In this document: one piece after another, positions 29,205 to 37,984 of the stretch
Layout of the letters: every line of letters starts with the position of its first letter
Numbering within the stretch: position 1 is the first letter of the stretch
Origin: Saccharopolyspora endophytica
GTDB taxonomy: Bacteria; Actinomycetota; Actinomycetes; Mycobacteriales; Pseudonocardiaceae
Assembly: GCF_018070075.1 (NCBI RefSeq)
Contig: NZ_JAGPXE010000003.1
Location: 248,001-312,000, forward strand
DNA: 64,000 nucleotides
Direction of reading: 5' to 3'
Notes under the pieces: model-generated
Told to the model about the DNA's origin: nothing
Databases searched by the model: none
The model's input: the letters and a program-made list of their open reading frames with translations, nothing else
Position numbers and translations under genes: made by a program

Positions 29205-29333
29205 GTCGGTAGAGGGTACGGATCGAAAACCCTTGCCGCGCCCGGGGGGAGGTGTGGTGTGACTCCGCCCATGGGGTGGTTGCGCGGCGTGGCGGCACGA
29301 CGGTCGGCCACGATCGGATTACCGTGTCCGTTC

Positions 29334-30140
29334 GTGCGGTCGGTTGATTATGGACGGGACATCCTGTCGGGCTCGCGGCGCAAGAAGGTGCCGGAGGTCC
29401 CGGCTGAGCCGGGTCTGGTGGTCGAGGACCCGGCCAGCGGGTTCTGCGGTGCGGTGCTGCGGGTGGAGAAGGACAACGTCGTGCTGGAGGACCGGCACGG
29501 CAAGCAGCGCCTGTTCCCGATGCGCCCGGCGGCGTTCCTGTTCGAGGGCAAGCCCGCGACGCTGGTGCCGGCGCGCACGAGCGCTCCGGCGGCTCCGGCG
29601 CGGTCGGCGTCGGGTTCGGTGAAGGTCGAGGGTCTGCGGGCCCGCACGGCGCGCGGCAGCCGGATCTGGGTGGAGGGCATCCACGACGCCGAGCTGGTCG
29701 AGCGGATCTGGGGTCACGACCTGCGGGTGGAAGGCGTCGTCGTCGAGCCGCTGCACGGCGTGGACGACCTGCCGGGTTTGCTGGCCGAGTTCGGGCCGGA
29801 GCGGGGTCGCCGGGTCGGTGTGCTGGTGGACCACCTGGTGGCGGGCAGCAAGGAATCGCGGTTGGTGGAGGGCATCACCGACGAGCACGTGATGATCACC
29901 GGTCACCCGTACGTGGACATCTGGGAGGCGGTCAAGCCCGCCGCGGTGGGGATTCGCGAGTGGCCGACGGTGCCGCGCGGGCAGGACTGGAAGCAGGGCG
30001 TGTGCTCGCGGCTGGGCTGGGGCGAGCCGGCGGAGGGCTGGCGGCGGGTGCTGGCCGGTGCCTCCGGCTTCCGCGACGTCGAGACGCCGCTGCTGACCGC
30101 GGTGGAACAGCTGATCGACTTCGTCACCGCGGAGGGGTGA
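29334..30140 (+). CDS. DUF3097 family protein
   Basis: The 268-residue protein matches the actinobacterial DUF3097 family: DYGRDILSGSRRKKVPEVPAE start (first residues), a beta-rich segment RVEKDNVVLEDRHGKQRLFP, and the conserved core SRIWVEGIHDAELVERIWGHD, which has a Toprim-like look (VEG followed by acidic residues). The function is unknown; binding or cutting of nucleic acid is only a possibility. GTG 29334 is preceded at 9 nt by TACCGT, so the transcript is probably leaderless. Confidence 0.75.
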   Translation: MRSVDYGRDILSGSRRKKVPEVPAEPGLVVEDPASGFCGAVLRVEKDNVVLEDRHGKQRLFPMRPAAFLFEGKPATLVPARTSAPAAPARSASGSVKVEGLRARTARGSRIWVEGIHDAELVERIWGHDLRVEGVVVEPLHGVDDLPGLLAEFGPERGRRVGVLVDHLVAGSKESRLVEGITDEHVMITGHPYVDIWEAVKPAAVGIREWPTVPRGQDWKQGVCSRLGWGEPAEGWRRVLAGASGFRDVETPLLTAVEQLIDFVTAEG

Positions 30141-30213
30141 TCCGGCGGTCACGCGTTGATCACGTGGGCTGAAATGCCAGTGGCGCCTGGGGTGGGCGTG
30201 CCACGATGGATGC

Positions 30214-30645
30214 ATGACTCCTGCGCTGCTGTGGCTGATCGCCGGGGTGCTGCTGATCGGCGCCGAGGTCCTGTCCGGAGATTTCGTGCTGGTCATGATC
30301 GGCGCCGCGGCTCTGGGGGCCGCCGGTAGTTCGGCGCTGGGCATGCCCTTGGGCGTGGACGTCGCGGTGTTCGCGGTCCTGGCCCTGGGCCTGGTGGTGC
30401 TGGCGCGGCCTGCGCTCAAGCGGCGCATGACCGAGCAGCGCGAGCTCAAGACCAACGTGGACGCCTTGGTGGGCAAGCAGGCGCGCGTGGAGTCCGCAGT
30501 GGATGCGCAGGGGGGTCAGGTCCGCATCGACGGCCAGTTGTGGTCGGCGCGGGCCTTGGACGAGACGCAGGTCGTCGAGGCCGGTCGCACGGTCACCGTC
30601 ATCGAGATCGCGGGTGCCACAGCGGTGGTGTGGGCCGAGCCCTGA
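30214..30645 (+). CDS. NfeD-like membrane protein
   Basis: The 143-residue protein has two or three N-terminal membrane helices (about 5-70) and a C-terminal OB-fold domain (about 85-143, VGKQARVESAVDAQGGQVRIDGQLW, first part). Short NfeD proteins pair with SPFH/stomatin proteins, which is encoded 16 nt downstream, as for Rv1487-Rv1488. Together they are thought to organise membrane microdomains or control a membrane protease. ATG 30214 fits the first helix. Confidence 0.85.
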   Translation: MTPALLWLIAGVLLIGAEVLSGDFVLVMIGAAALGAAGSSALGMPLGVDVAVFAVLALGLVVLARPALKRRMTEQRELKTNVDALVGKQARVESAVDAQGGQVRIDGQLWSARALDETQVVEAGRTVTVIEIAGATAVVWAEP

Positions 30646-30660
30646 GGGAGATGAGGCTTC

Positions 30661-31797
30661 GTGGAGATGGCTGAAGTGATCGTGCTGGTGGTCGTGGTGC
30701 TGCTGGTGCTGATCGTCGCGGTGAAGTCCGTGATGGTCGTGCCGCAGGCGCAGTCGGCGGTGGTGGAGCGGCTGGGCCGGTTCCGGACCGTGGCCGAGCC
30801 GGGGTTGAACATGCTGGTGCCGTTCTTCGACCGGGTTCGGGCGCGCATCGATCTGCGCGAGCAGGTGGTGTCGTTCCCGCCGCAGCCGGTGATCACCCAG
30901 GACAACCTGACCGTCTCGATCGACACGGTGGTGTACTTCCAGGTCACCGATGCGCGGGCGGCGGTCTACGAGATCTCCAACTACATCGTGGCGGTGGAGC
31001 AGCTGACCACCACGACGCTGCGCAACGTGGTCGGTGCGATGAGCCTGGAGGAGACGCTGACCTCGCGGGACGCGATCAACACTCAGCTGCGCGGGGTGCT
31101 GGACACCGAGACCGGCCGGTGGGGCATCCGGGTGGCGCGGGTGGAGCTCAAAGCGATCGACCCGCCGCCGTCGATCAAGGACTCGATGGAGAAGCAGATG
31201 CGCGCCGACCGGGAGAAGCGCGCGATGATCCTCAACGCCGAGGGCACCCGGGAGTCGGCGATCAAGACCGCCGAGGGGCAGAAGCAGTCGGCGATCCTCG
31301 CGGCGGAAGGCCAGAAGCAGGCGGCCATCCTCGAGGCCGAGGCGGACCGGCAGTCGAGCATCCTGCGGGCGCAGGGTGAGCGGGCCAGCCAGTACCTGCA
31401 GTCGCAGGGGCAGGCCAAGGCGATCGAGAAGGTCTTCGCGGCCGTCAAGCGCGCCAAGCCGACCCCGGAGCTGCTGGCCTACCAGTACCTGCAGACGTTG
31501 CCGCAGATGGCGCAGGGCGATGCCAACAAGGTGTGGGTGGTGCCCAGCGACTTCGGCAAGTCGTTGGAGGGCTTCGCCCGCATGCTCGGTGAGCCGGGCG
31601 AGGACGGGGTGTTCCGCTACGAGCCGTCGCAGGACACCAGCGACGCTCCGCCGGCCGAGGCGGTGGAGGAGTCGGTGCAGGCGTGGTTCGACACCTCCAC
31701 CAACCCCGAGGTCGCCGAAGCGGTGCGTGCTGCGGAGGCGGTGGCCCGCAAGGAGGTTCCGCCGGCGAACATGGCGCAGCCGCCGGAACAGGGCTGA
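30661..31797 (+). CDS. SPFH/stomatin-like membrane protein
   Basis: The 378-residue protein has an N-terminal membrane anchor (about 4-22), an SPFH/band 7 domain (about 25-200, with VVPQAQSAVVERLGRF and TLRNVVGAMSLEETLTSRD), a repeated coiled-coil segment (KTAEGQKQSAILAAEGQKQ, about 200-250), and an acidic C-terminal tail. Stomatin/QmcA-type proteins oligomerise on the inner membrane. It pairs with the upstream NfeD gene. GTG 30661 or ATG 30667 both work. It is the last gene of the mycobacterium-like syntenic block. Confidence 0.88.
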   Translation: MEMAEVIVLVVVVLLVLIVAVKSVMVVPQAQSAVVERLGRFRTVAEPGLNMLVPFFDRVRARIDLREQVVSFPPQPVITQDNLTVSIDTVVYFQVTDARAAVYEISNYIVAVEQLTTTTLRNVVGAMSLEETLTSRDAINTQLRGVLDTETGRWGIRVARVELKAIDPPPSIKDSMEKQMRADREKRAMILNAEGTRESAIKTAEGQKQSAILAAEGQKQAAILEAEADRQSSILRAQGERASQYLQSQGQAKAIEKVFAAVKRAKPTPELLAYQYLQTLPQMAQGDANKVWVVPSDFGKSLEGFARMLGEPGEDGVFRYEPSQDTSDAPPAEAVEESVQAWFDTSTNPEVAEAVRAAEAVARKEVPPANMAQPPEQG

Positions 31798-31825
31798 GGC
31801 AGCGCTCGTGACGTCCCGGTGCCGG

Positions 31826-32230
31826 TCATCCGGCGCCGGGACGTACTTGTTGGGCGGGTGCGGTGATGGGGGTGAACGGCTGCGCGCCTTCGCGGGCGGG
31901 GGCGTAGGTGGCCACGGCGCCCTGGGCGTTGCCGTAGGGGTCGCGCAGCACGCCGAACACGCCGGGGAAGACCCGGATCCGGCCGTCGTGGCAGACCACC
32001 GGCAGGTTGATGGGGTTGCCTTCGAGGTCGGCGTGGGCGGTGCGCATGGCGCGGTGGAATCCGGCCCAGTGCGCCTGCTGGTGCTCGGCGGGCACGATGA
32101 GGTCCAGGGTGGCGCCGACGGCGTCGCGGGCGGGGTGGCCGAAGAGGGCTTCGGCGTCGGCGTTGAAGTGCACGATCGTGCCGCTGGGGTCGGCGATGAC
32201 CATGGCTGAGCGGTGTGCGGTGTCGTTCAT
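31826..32230 (-). CDS. PAS-domain protein, single domain
   Basis: The 134-residue protein is almost entirely one PAS domain: HRSAMVIADPSGTIVHFNADAEALFG, then HPARDAVGATLDLIVPAEHQ, both typical of PAS sensor folds (each longer than shown or split here). No histidine kinase, GGDEF or DNA-binding domain is attached and none is beside it. It may bind a ligand and signal to a separate partner. ATG 32230 (MNDTAHRS) is chosen; the frame extends to 32275 without a better site. No clear ribosome binding site. Confidence 0.7.
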   Translation of the reverse strand: MNDTAHRSAMVIADPSGTIVHFNADAEALFGHPARDAVGATLDLIVPAEHQQAHWAGFHRAMRTAHADLEGNPINLPVVCHDGRIRVFPGVFGVLRDPYGNAQGAVATYAPAREGAQPFTPITAPAQQVRPGAG

Positions 32231-32375
32231 GGCCAGATGATGCGGCCGGATGAGGATCAGCGCCTTCTGGAACACACTGTTGATGATTAAATGCCTCTGT
32301 GGTTTCAGTGCGGGCCGAAATCAATACTTCGCATCGCACCGTTCCGCACACGACTGTCGCCGGGAAAGACCGGCT

Positions 32376-33053
32376 TCAGGCGTCGTCGGTCGGGTCGAGG
32401 TAGGAGCCGCCTGCGATGCCGAGGGCGCGGACGGTGCCCAGGAGGTGCTCGCGGAGCTGCTTCTTGGCCAGCTCGGCCTCGCCGGTGGCGAGGGTGTGGG
32501 CGAGTTGGGCGTGCTGGTGGGTGATGCGCTCGCGCGTGGAGTGGGTGCGCGCGGTGGAGGTGATGCGCATCTGCTTGTCGCGCAGGGTGTTGTAGAGGTC
32601 GGTGACGACCGGGTTGCCCGCGGCGCCGACCAGGGTGGCGTGGAAGGCGCGGTCGGCGACGTGCATCTCGGCGTCGCTGAGGTCGGTGCCGTCGCAGGCG
32701 GGGTGGCCGGCGAGTTCGCGGCCGATGGCGGTCATCGCCTCGGGGCCTTCGATGGCGAGCTTGTCGATGGCGAAGCTCTCCAGCGCCAGGCGGGCCTCGA
32801 TCGCGGCGCGGGCTTCGGCGGCGCTGACGGGCACGACCAGGGCGCCGCGCTTGGGGTAGAGCTTGAGGAATCCCTCCGATTGCAGGCGCAGGAACGCCTC
32901 GCGGACGGGTGTGCGCGACATCTGGAGGGCGTTGGCCACTTCTCCCTCGCTGAGCAGCTCTCCGTCGGGGAAGCTGCCGTCGAGGAGTCCGGCCTTGACG
33001 TGCTGGTACGCGCGGTCGGCCGCCGGCGTCTCGGATGCTGTTGCGCTCGACAC
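32376..33053 (-). CDS. GntR-family (FCD) transcriptional regulator
   Basis: The 225-residue regulator has an N-terminal winged helix (LLSEGEVANALQMSRTPVREAFLRL, in part) and a C-terminal all-helical FCD ligand domain with the metal-binding His pattern (FHATLVGAAGN ... HQHAQLAHTLATGE). It is divergent from an MFS transporter gene, and a 23-bp palindrome in the 67-nt gap is the likely operator. FCD regulators usually respond to small carboxylates or amino acids and repress; the ligand here is unknown. The start is GTG 33053. Confidence 0.87.
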   Translation of the reverse strand: MSSATASETPAADRAYQHVKAGLLDGSFPDGELLSEGEVANALQMSRTPVREAFLRLQSEGFLKLYPKRGALVVPVSAAEARAAIEARLALESFAIDKLAIEGPEAMTAIGRELAGHPACDGTDLSDAEMHVADRAFHATLVGAAGNPVVTDLYNTLRDKQMRITSTARTHSTRERITHQHAQLAHTLATGEAELAKKQLREHLLGTVRALGIAGGSYLDPTDDA

Positions 33054-33076
33054 GTGAGCATCCTACTTCCACCCCT

Positions 33077-33099
33077 CTTGTATCTATGATGGATACAAG
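33077..33099. promoter_or_regulatory. Operator palindrome between gntR and MFS genes
   Basis: CTTGTATC, seven bases, GATACAAG is a perfect inverted repeat. Its spacer contains TATGAT (33085-33090), a good -10 for the MFS gene, so a bound repressor would cover the promoter. The TTG-n-CAA ends are typical of FCD-type GntR operators. The adjacent regulator is the obvious ligand of this site. Confidence 0.7.
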
Positions 33100-33120
33100 T
33101 CTTTCAGGGAGGGGTCGCAG

Positions 33121-34401
33121 TTGTCCACGACGGTCGAAGCGCCACCGCAGCAGGCGGGCGCCCAGCGGCGAGGATCCGGTAGCCGCATGGCGTGGCTGGT
33201 CTGGGGCGTGGGAGCGCTGTGCTACTGCGCGGCGCTGTTCCACCGCGCCGGGCTCGGCGTCGCCGCACCCGAGGCGGTGCAGCGCTTCGACGCCGGTCCG
33301 GGCGTGCTGGCGCTGTTCTCCGCGCTGCAGCTGGGCGTCTACCTGGTGCTGCAGATCCCGGCCGGGCTGCTGGCCGACCGCCTCGGACCGCGCAAGGTCA
33401 TCACCGGCGGCATGATCGCACTGGCGATCGGCTCGGCGGTGTTCGCGCTGAGCGGTTCGATCGTCGGCGGGATCACCGGGCGGATGCTCATCGGTTTCGG
33501 TGACGCGTTCATGTTCACCAACGTGCTGCGGCTGGCCGCGCACTGGTTCCCACCGCACCGCTACGGCAAGGTCGCCGCGCTGACCGGTCTGGCCGGCGGG
33601 CTCGGGCAGGTCGTGTCCACGCTGCCGCTGAGCCTGTCGCTGCACTCGCTGGGGTGGGTGCCGACGTTCCTGGGCGCTGCGGCGCTGACCGCGGCGCTGG
33701 GGCTGGCGGCCGCGCTGATCATCCGCGATCGGGACTCCTCGGCGCGCACCCGCGTCGCCGAGTCCGAGCCGGTGTCGGAGCGGATCCGGCACAGCCTGCG
33801 GGCGGTGGCCGCGCAGCGCGGCACCCGGCACGCGTTCTGGACGCACTTCGTGCTCATGGCGCAGTTCGTCGCGATCACCACGTTGTGGGGCGGGCCGTGG
33901 CTCAGCGCGGCGCAGGGGCACGGCCAGTCGGAGGTCGGGTCGCTGCTGCTGGTGAGCGTGGCCGGGTTCATCGCGGGGTCGTGGGTGGCCGGGCAGTACG
34001 TGTCGGGGCGTCCGCGCCGCCGGGAGCGCTACACGTTCGGGTTGTCCTCGATGGTCGTGGTCGTGTGGGCGGTGATGGTCGGCTGGCCGGGTGCGCTGCC
34101 GATGCCGGTGCTGGTGGTGGCGTTGCTGGCGGTCGGTGTGGCCGGTGGTGCGGCGATGCTGGCCTTCGACGGTGCGCGCACGGCCAACGCCGAGCACCGC
34201 TCCGGTACTGCCACGGGTGTGGTGAACATGGGTGGTTTCAGCGCTGCGGTGCTGATCCAGCTGCTGGTCGGTGGTGTGCTGGAGCTGGTGTCGGAGTGGG
34301 ATCCGGCGGTGGGGTACCGGTGGGCGTTCGCGCCGGTGCTGGCGCTGCTGGTGATCGGTACCGCGTCGCAGTGGTGGTCGCGGGACCGCGCCCTGCGGTG
34401 A
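33121..34401 (+). CDS. MFS transporter
   Basis: The 426-residue protein has about twelve membrane helices. The first cytoplasmic loop has the MFS signature LLADRLGPRKVITGG. No sub-family motif for a particular substrate is recognisable. TTG 33121 follows GGGAGG by 8 nt. It is divergent from the FCD regulator and followed at 66 nt by the aldehyde dehydrogenase-like gene, so it probably imports the compound metabolised or sensed there. Confidence 0.85.
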   Translation: MSTTVEAPPQQAGAQRRGSGSRMAWLVWGVGALCYCAALFHRAGLGVAAPEAVQRFDAGPGVLALFSALQLGVYLVLQIPAGLLADRLGPRKVITGGMIALAIGSAVFALSGSIVGGITGRMLIGFGDAFMFTNVLRLAAHWFPPHRYGKVAALTGLAGGLGQVVSTLPLSLSLHSLGWVPTFLGAAALTAALGLAAALIIRDRDSSARTRVAESEPVSERIRHSLRAVAAQRGTRHAFWTHFVLMAQFVAITTLWGGPWLSAAQGHGQSEVGSLLLVSVAGFIAGSWVAGQYVSGRPRRRERYTFGLSSMVVVVWAVMVGWPGALPMPVLVVALLAVGVAGGAAMLAFDGARTANAEHRSGTATGVVNMGGFSAAVLIQLLVGGVLELVSEWDPAVGYRWAFAPVLALLVIGTASQWWSRDRALR

Positions 34402-34467
34402 GCGCGCGGCGTTAGCCTCGGGTGCGTGGTCGGCCAGCGGCGGCCGGCATGGCTTGGAGGCGTGAGC

Positions 34468-35889
34468 GTGGAACTGCACAACCTGGTCGGTGGCGAGTCG
34501 GTGGCGGCGCTGGATGGTGCGACGTTGCCGGTGGTGGATCCCAGCACGGGTGAGCAGTACGCGACAGCGCCGTTGACGCGCTGGGCGGATGTCGATGCGG
34601 TGATGCCGGTGGCGGCCGGGGCGTTCGAGTCCTGGTCGCAGGCCACGCCGAGGCGTCGGCAGGAGGCGTTGCTGGGCATCGCCGATGCGGTGGAGGCGCG
34701 CAGCGAGGAGCTGGTGCTGGCCGAGTGCCGCAACACCGGTAAGCCGTTCGAGGTGGTGCGGGCGGAGGAGCTGCCGATGGCGGTGGATCTGCTGCGGTTC
34801 TACGCGGGTGCGGCCCGGGTGGAGGGTGCCACTGCGGGTGGTGAGTACCGGGAGGGGCACACGTCGTTCACGCGGCGGGAGCCGATCGGGGTGTGCGCGG
34901 CGGTGACGTCGTGGACGCATCCGCTGGTGCAGGCGGCGGCGAAGATCGGTCCTGCGGTGGCAGCGGGCAACGTGGTGGTGCTCAAGCCCGCGGAGACCAC
35001 GCCGGTGAGCGCGGTGTTGCTGGGTGAGCTGGTGGGTGAGTTCGTGCCGCCGGGTGTGGTGAACGTGGTGTGCGGTGATCGGGACAGCGGTCGGGCGATG
35101 GTGGCTCACGAGGTGCCGGGGATGTTCTCGATCACCGGGACGGTGCGGTCGGGGATGGAGGTCGCGGGGTCGGCGGCGGCGGATTTGAAGCGGGCGCATC
35201 TGCAGCTGGGTGGTAAGGCACCTGCGGTGGTGTTCGCGGATGCGGATCTGGATCGGGCTGCGGAGGGGATCGCGGCGGCGGCGTTCGGCAACGCGGGGCA
35301 GAGCTGCACGGCGGCGAGCCGGGTGCTGGTGGCCGACGAGGTGCGCGAGGAGCTGGTGGGGCGGTTGGTGGAGTGGGCCGGGCGGTTGCGGCCGGGGCCT
35401 CCGCAGGACGCGGACGCGGCGTTCGGTCCGCTCAACAGCGAGGGGCAGTTGGAGCTGGTGCTGGGCCGGTTGGAGCGGTTGCCGGGGCATGCGCGGGTGG
35501 TGGCGGGTGGTCGGCGGCGCGGTGAGCGGGGTTTCTTCCTGGAGGCCACGGTGGTCGACGGGTGCGGGCAGGACGATGAGCTGGTGCAGCACGAGATTCT
35601 GGGGCCGTTGGTGACGGTGCAGTCCTTCGCCGGCGAGCAGGAGGCGGTGGAGTTGGCCAACGGTGTGCGCTACGGGTTGACGGCGAGCGTGTGGACGCGT
35701 GATCACGGTCGGGCGATGCGGATGTCGCGGCGGTTGCAGGCGGGCACGGTGTGGATCAACACCCACGACCTGTTGGTGGCCGAGATGCCGCATTCGGGTT
35801 TCAAACATTCGGCGTCGGCGCGGGATTTCGGCCACCACGGTCTGGAGGACTACACGCGCATCAAGCACGTGATGTCGGCGTGGGACTGA
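34468..35889 (+). CDS. Aldehyde dehydrogenase-like protein with altered active site
   Basis: The 473-residue protein aligns along the whole ALDH fold and most resembles aminobutyraldehyde/betaine-aldehyde dehydrogenases. The nucleophile Cys is present (NAGQSCTAASR) and so is the late Glu (HEILGPL). The oxyanion-hole Asn of the usual PWNxP is replaced: the text reads SWTHPL. The general-base Glu of LELGGKAP is Gln: HLQLGGKAP. The dehydrogenase at 44.7 kb in this window keeps both (PWNFP, LELGG). Activity may be lost or altered, for example to an esterase-like or binding role. GTG 34468 has GGAGG at 7 nt; GTG 34462 is less likely. Confidence 0.85.
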   Translation: MELHNLVGGESVAALDGATLPVVDPSTGEQYATAPLTRWADVDAVMPVAAGAFESWSQATPRRRQEALLGIADAVEARSEELVLAECRNTGKPFEVVRAEELPMAVDLLRFYAGAARVEGATAGGEYREGHTSFTRREPIGVCAAVTSWTHPLVQAAAKIGPAVAAGNVVVLKPAETTPVSAVLLGELVGEFVPPGVVNVVCGDRDSGRAMVAHEVPGMFSITGTVRSGMEVAGSAAADLKRAHLQLGGKAPAVVFADADLDRAAEGIAAAAFGNAGQSCTAASRVLVADEVREELVGRLVEWAGRLRPGPPQDADAAFGPLNSEGQLELVLGRLERLPGHARVVAGGRRRGERGFFLEATVVDGCGQDDELVQHEILGPLVTVQSFAGEQEAVELANGVRYGLTASVWTRDHGRAMRMSRRLQAGTVWINTHDLLVAEMPHSGFKHSASARDFGHHGLEDYTRIKHVMSAWD

Positions 35890-36105
35890 GTCCACGTTGT
35901 GTCCAGGAGAGGGGTTGCACGATCGGCTTGCCACTGTTCTTGAGCTGGTGGCGAGGGACTCGGTGCCCCGACCGCACATCCTGATCACTGGCTGAATGTG
36001 TGCCGCTCAGGGCGTTCATTCAGCGGGTATGTGCCTATGTCGATGACCGGGGCCCGCCATGTGGGTCTCCCCGCGGGTTCACTGCTGTTGTTGGGCGGCG
36101 TTCTG

Positions 36106-36642
36106 ATGGCTCATCCCACCGGCCTGCTCCTGGGGCTGAGACCGGCTTGGGAGGCTGCGGAGTTCGACCCCGGCAGGGTCGGTTTGAACCACCTCTCCTT
36201 CGAGGTGGCTACGGAAGAGGCTCTGCACGCCTTGGCCACCGGACTCGCGCGGTTTGGCTGCCGGGGAACCGCCCCCTCGCGCGTTGAGATCGCCGAGATC
36301 GCGGGTCTGCGCACCACGGATCCCAGCGGAATCCCGGTGTCCCTCATCGCGCAACTCGGACCTGCGCTCTCCGTTTGGTGGTGCGTTCTGCGTTCCTGCG
36401 ATCTGCAGGTCCCGCCGCACGACCTGGCGGTGTTCTTCTCGTACCTTCTGCACGAGCGCGCACCGGTGTGGTGGCTGGGCTTCCGGCTGCCGCGCTCGAC
36501 CGGCTCCGCCGCGGTGACTTCGCGACCTACGGCCACAGCTAAAGCCGCGGCGCAGGGACGTCTATCGCGCCCGCACAGCCCGCATAGCCCCAAACAAGTG
36601 AACTTCGGTCGGGATCATCACATGGCCACGCTGGCTTTCTGA
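36106..36642 (+). pseudogene. Degraded VOC/glyoxalase-family remnant
   Basis: Residues encoded at about 36120-36390 resemble the second half of a VOC-family domain: GLRPAWEAAEFDPGRVGLNH, then LSFEVATEEALHALATGL and GLRTTDPSGIPVSLIAQL correspond to the usual FDP-RVGLDHLSF ... DPDGI-LEL pattern. The first half of the domain is missing and the remaining 80 codons read as unrelated low-quality sequence (Ser/Pro/Arg-rich). Codon use is poorer than in neighbours. The frame extends to 35998 without a clear start. Positions 35890-36100 and 36643-36700 show no gene. I regard it as a remnant; a short divergent protein remains possible. Confidence 0.4.
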
Positions 36643-36723
36643 TCCTTCAATCTGTCGGAGCTTCCGCCGCATCAGTATGGTTGCTCCTTGGTCACAAAAC
36701 CGGTGGAGGAGCAGGGCGGGCTG

Positions 36724-37953
36724 ATGCCGGATCTCATTGAGCAGCTATTCATGACCAACCGCGACTTAGAGGTCCGCGAACAGGCACGAACGTTCGTCGA
36801 CGACGAGATCACTGCCCGCAGCAGTGATCTGGAAGGCAGCACGGTCCCCGAACTGGACCTTGCCCGGAGTTTCGGCAAGCACGGCTGGTTCGGACTCACC
36901 ATTCCCACGCGCTACGACGGCATCGGTGCAGGACAGGTGGCCAAAACCGCTGTTCTGGAGGCCATTTCCCAGGTCTCACCGCCGATGGGGTACTTGTTCC
37001 AGGCCTACTACCTCGGCGTAGCGAAGATCCTGCACCACGGCACCGACGTCCAGCAGGGACGGTGGCTGCCGGCCATCGCCCGAGGTGACTGCTTGCCGAC
37101 CATCGCCGTCACCGAACCCGGGGCGGGCGGCAACATCGGCCAGACCCGCGCCACAGCCGAGCGGCGCGGAGACACCTATGTCCTCAACGGGGTCGGACTG
37201 GCCTGCAAAACGTTCGTGGGTGGCAGCCACAACGGTGCGGATCTGCACGGGGTGATCGCCCGTACACCCGGGACCTCGGGCATCGCCGGGCTCACCGCAT
37301 TACTGGTGGAGGCCGATCGCCCCGGGGTGGTGCTCGGCGAGCCCCGCGTCATCGACGGATTCTCGTTCGGCGATGTCGGCTTCGAAGACTGCGAAGTCCC
37401 TGCGTTGAACCTCATCGGCGCCGAAGGCCAGGGCATGCACGTCGCGCAGGCCAGCAGCACCCTCTACGGGCGGCTCAATCTGGCGGCAGTCGGCCTGGGC
37501 ATCATGTCACGCGTCCTCGACGGCACCGTGAGATTCCTGAAGCAGCGCCCTCTGCACCCGGACGCACGTTCCCTTGACCAGCTACAGGTCAATCAGCAGA
37601 AGCTGGGCAAGATGCAATCGCTGTACATGTCAACGCGAACCGATGTGTACGCCGCCGCCGCTGGGCGCGACCGGGGCTGGGATGGTGTTGAGCTCGACGC
37701 AGCGCTCAACAACGCGAAACTGCAGTCCTACGTCCGCGGGCAAGAACTCGTGGCCCTGGCCAAAGACATCCACAGCGCCTACGGCCTGGTCGGTGCTCTC
37801 CCGCGGGACGCGGTGTACCTCGACCACCTCATCTCACCGGCGGGCACGCCAGATTTTCAGCGCTACAGGCTGTTCCAGCACGCTATGGGAACCGAGCGAT
37901 CATCATGGTCGGCTCGGTTCCCCGCTCAAGTCCAGGAGTCTGCGGAGCTCTAG
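36724..37953 (+). CDS. Acyl-CoA dehydrogenase-family flavoprotein
   Basis: The 409-residue protein has the ACAD architecture: N-terminal helices, the beta domain with TIAVTEPGAGGNIGQT and NGVGLACKTFVGG, and a C-terminal helical domain with RLNLAAVGLGIMSRVLDG. Family members oxidise acyl-CoA or act as flavin oxygenases or dehydrogenases on carrier-bound substrates. The expected catalytic Glu is not placed with certainty. ATG 36724 follows GGAGGAG and GGGCGGG; TTG 36688 is an upstream alternative. No electron-transfer flavoprotein or CoA ligase lies next to it. GC and codon use are slightly lower than in the flanking backbone, fitting an acquired region. Confidence 0.8.
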   Translation: MPDLIEQLFMTNRDLEVREQARTFVDDEITARSSDLEGSTVPELDLARSFGKHGWFGLTIPTRYDGIGAGQVAKTAVLEAISQVSPPMGYLFQAYYLGVAKILHHGTDVQQGRWLPAIARGDCLPTIAVTEPGAGGNIGQTRATAERRGDTYVLNGVGLACKTFVGGSHNGADLHGVIARTPGTSGIAGLTALLVEADRPGVVLGEPRVIDGFSFGDVGFEDCEVPALNLIGAEGQGMHVAQASSTLYGRLNLAAVGLGIMSRVLDGTVRFLKQRPLHPDARSLDQLQVNQQKLGKMQSLYMSTRTDVYAAAAGRDRGWDGVELDAALNNAKLQSYVRGQELVALAKDIHSAYGLVGALPRDAVYLDHLISPAGTPDFQRYRLFQHAMGTERSSWSARFPAQVQESAEL

Positions 37954-37984
37954 CAGGCAACCACGACGGTGCCGCGCATGCTCA

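Noticed and set aside
32305..35988. A 1227-codon minus-strand frame across the MFS and ALDH genes
   Set aside because: It is an Arg/His/Pro-rich antisense shadow of two clear genes and crosses the operator region.
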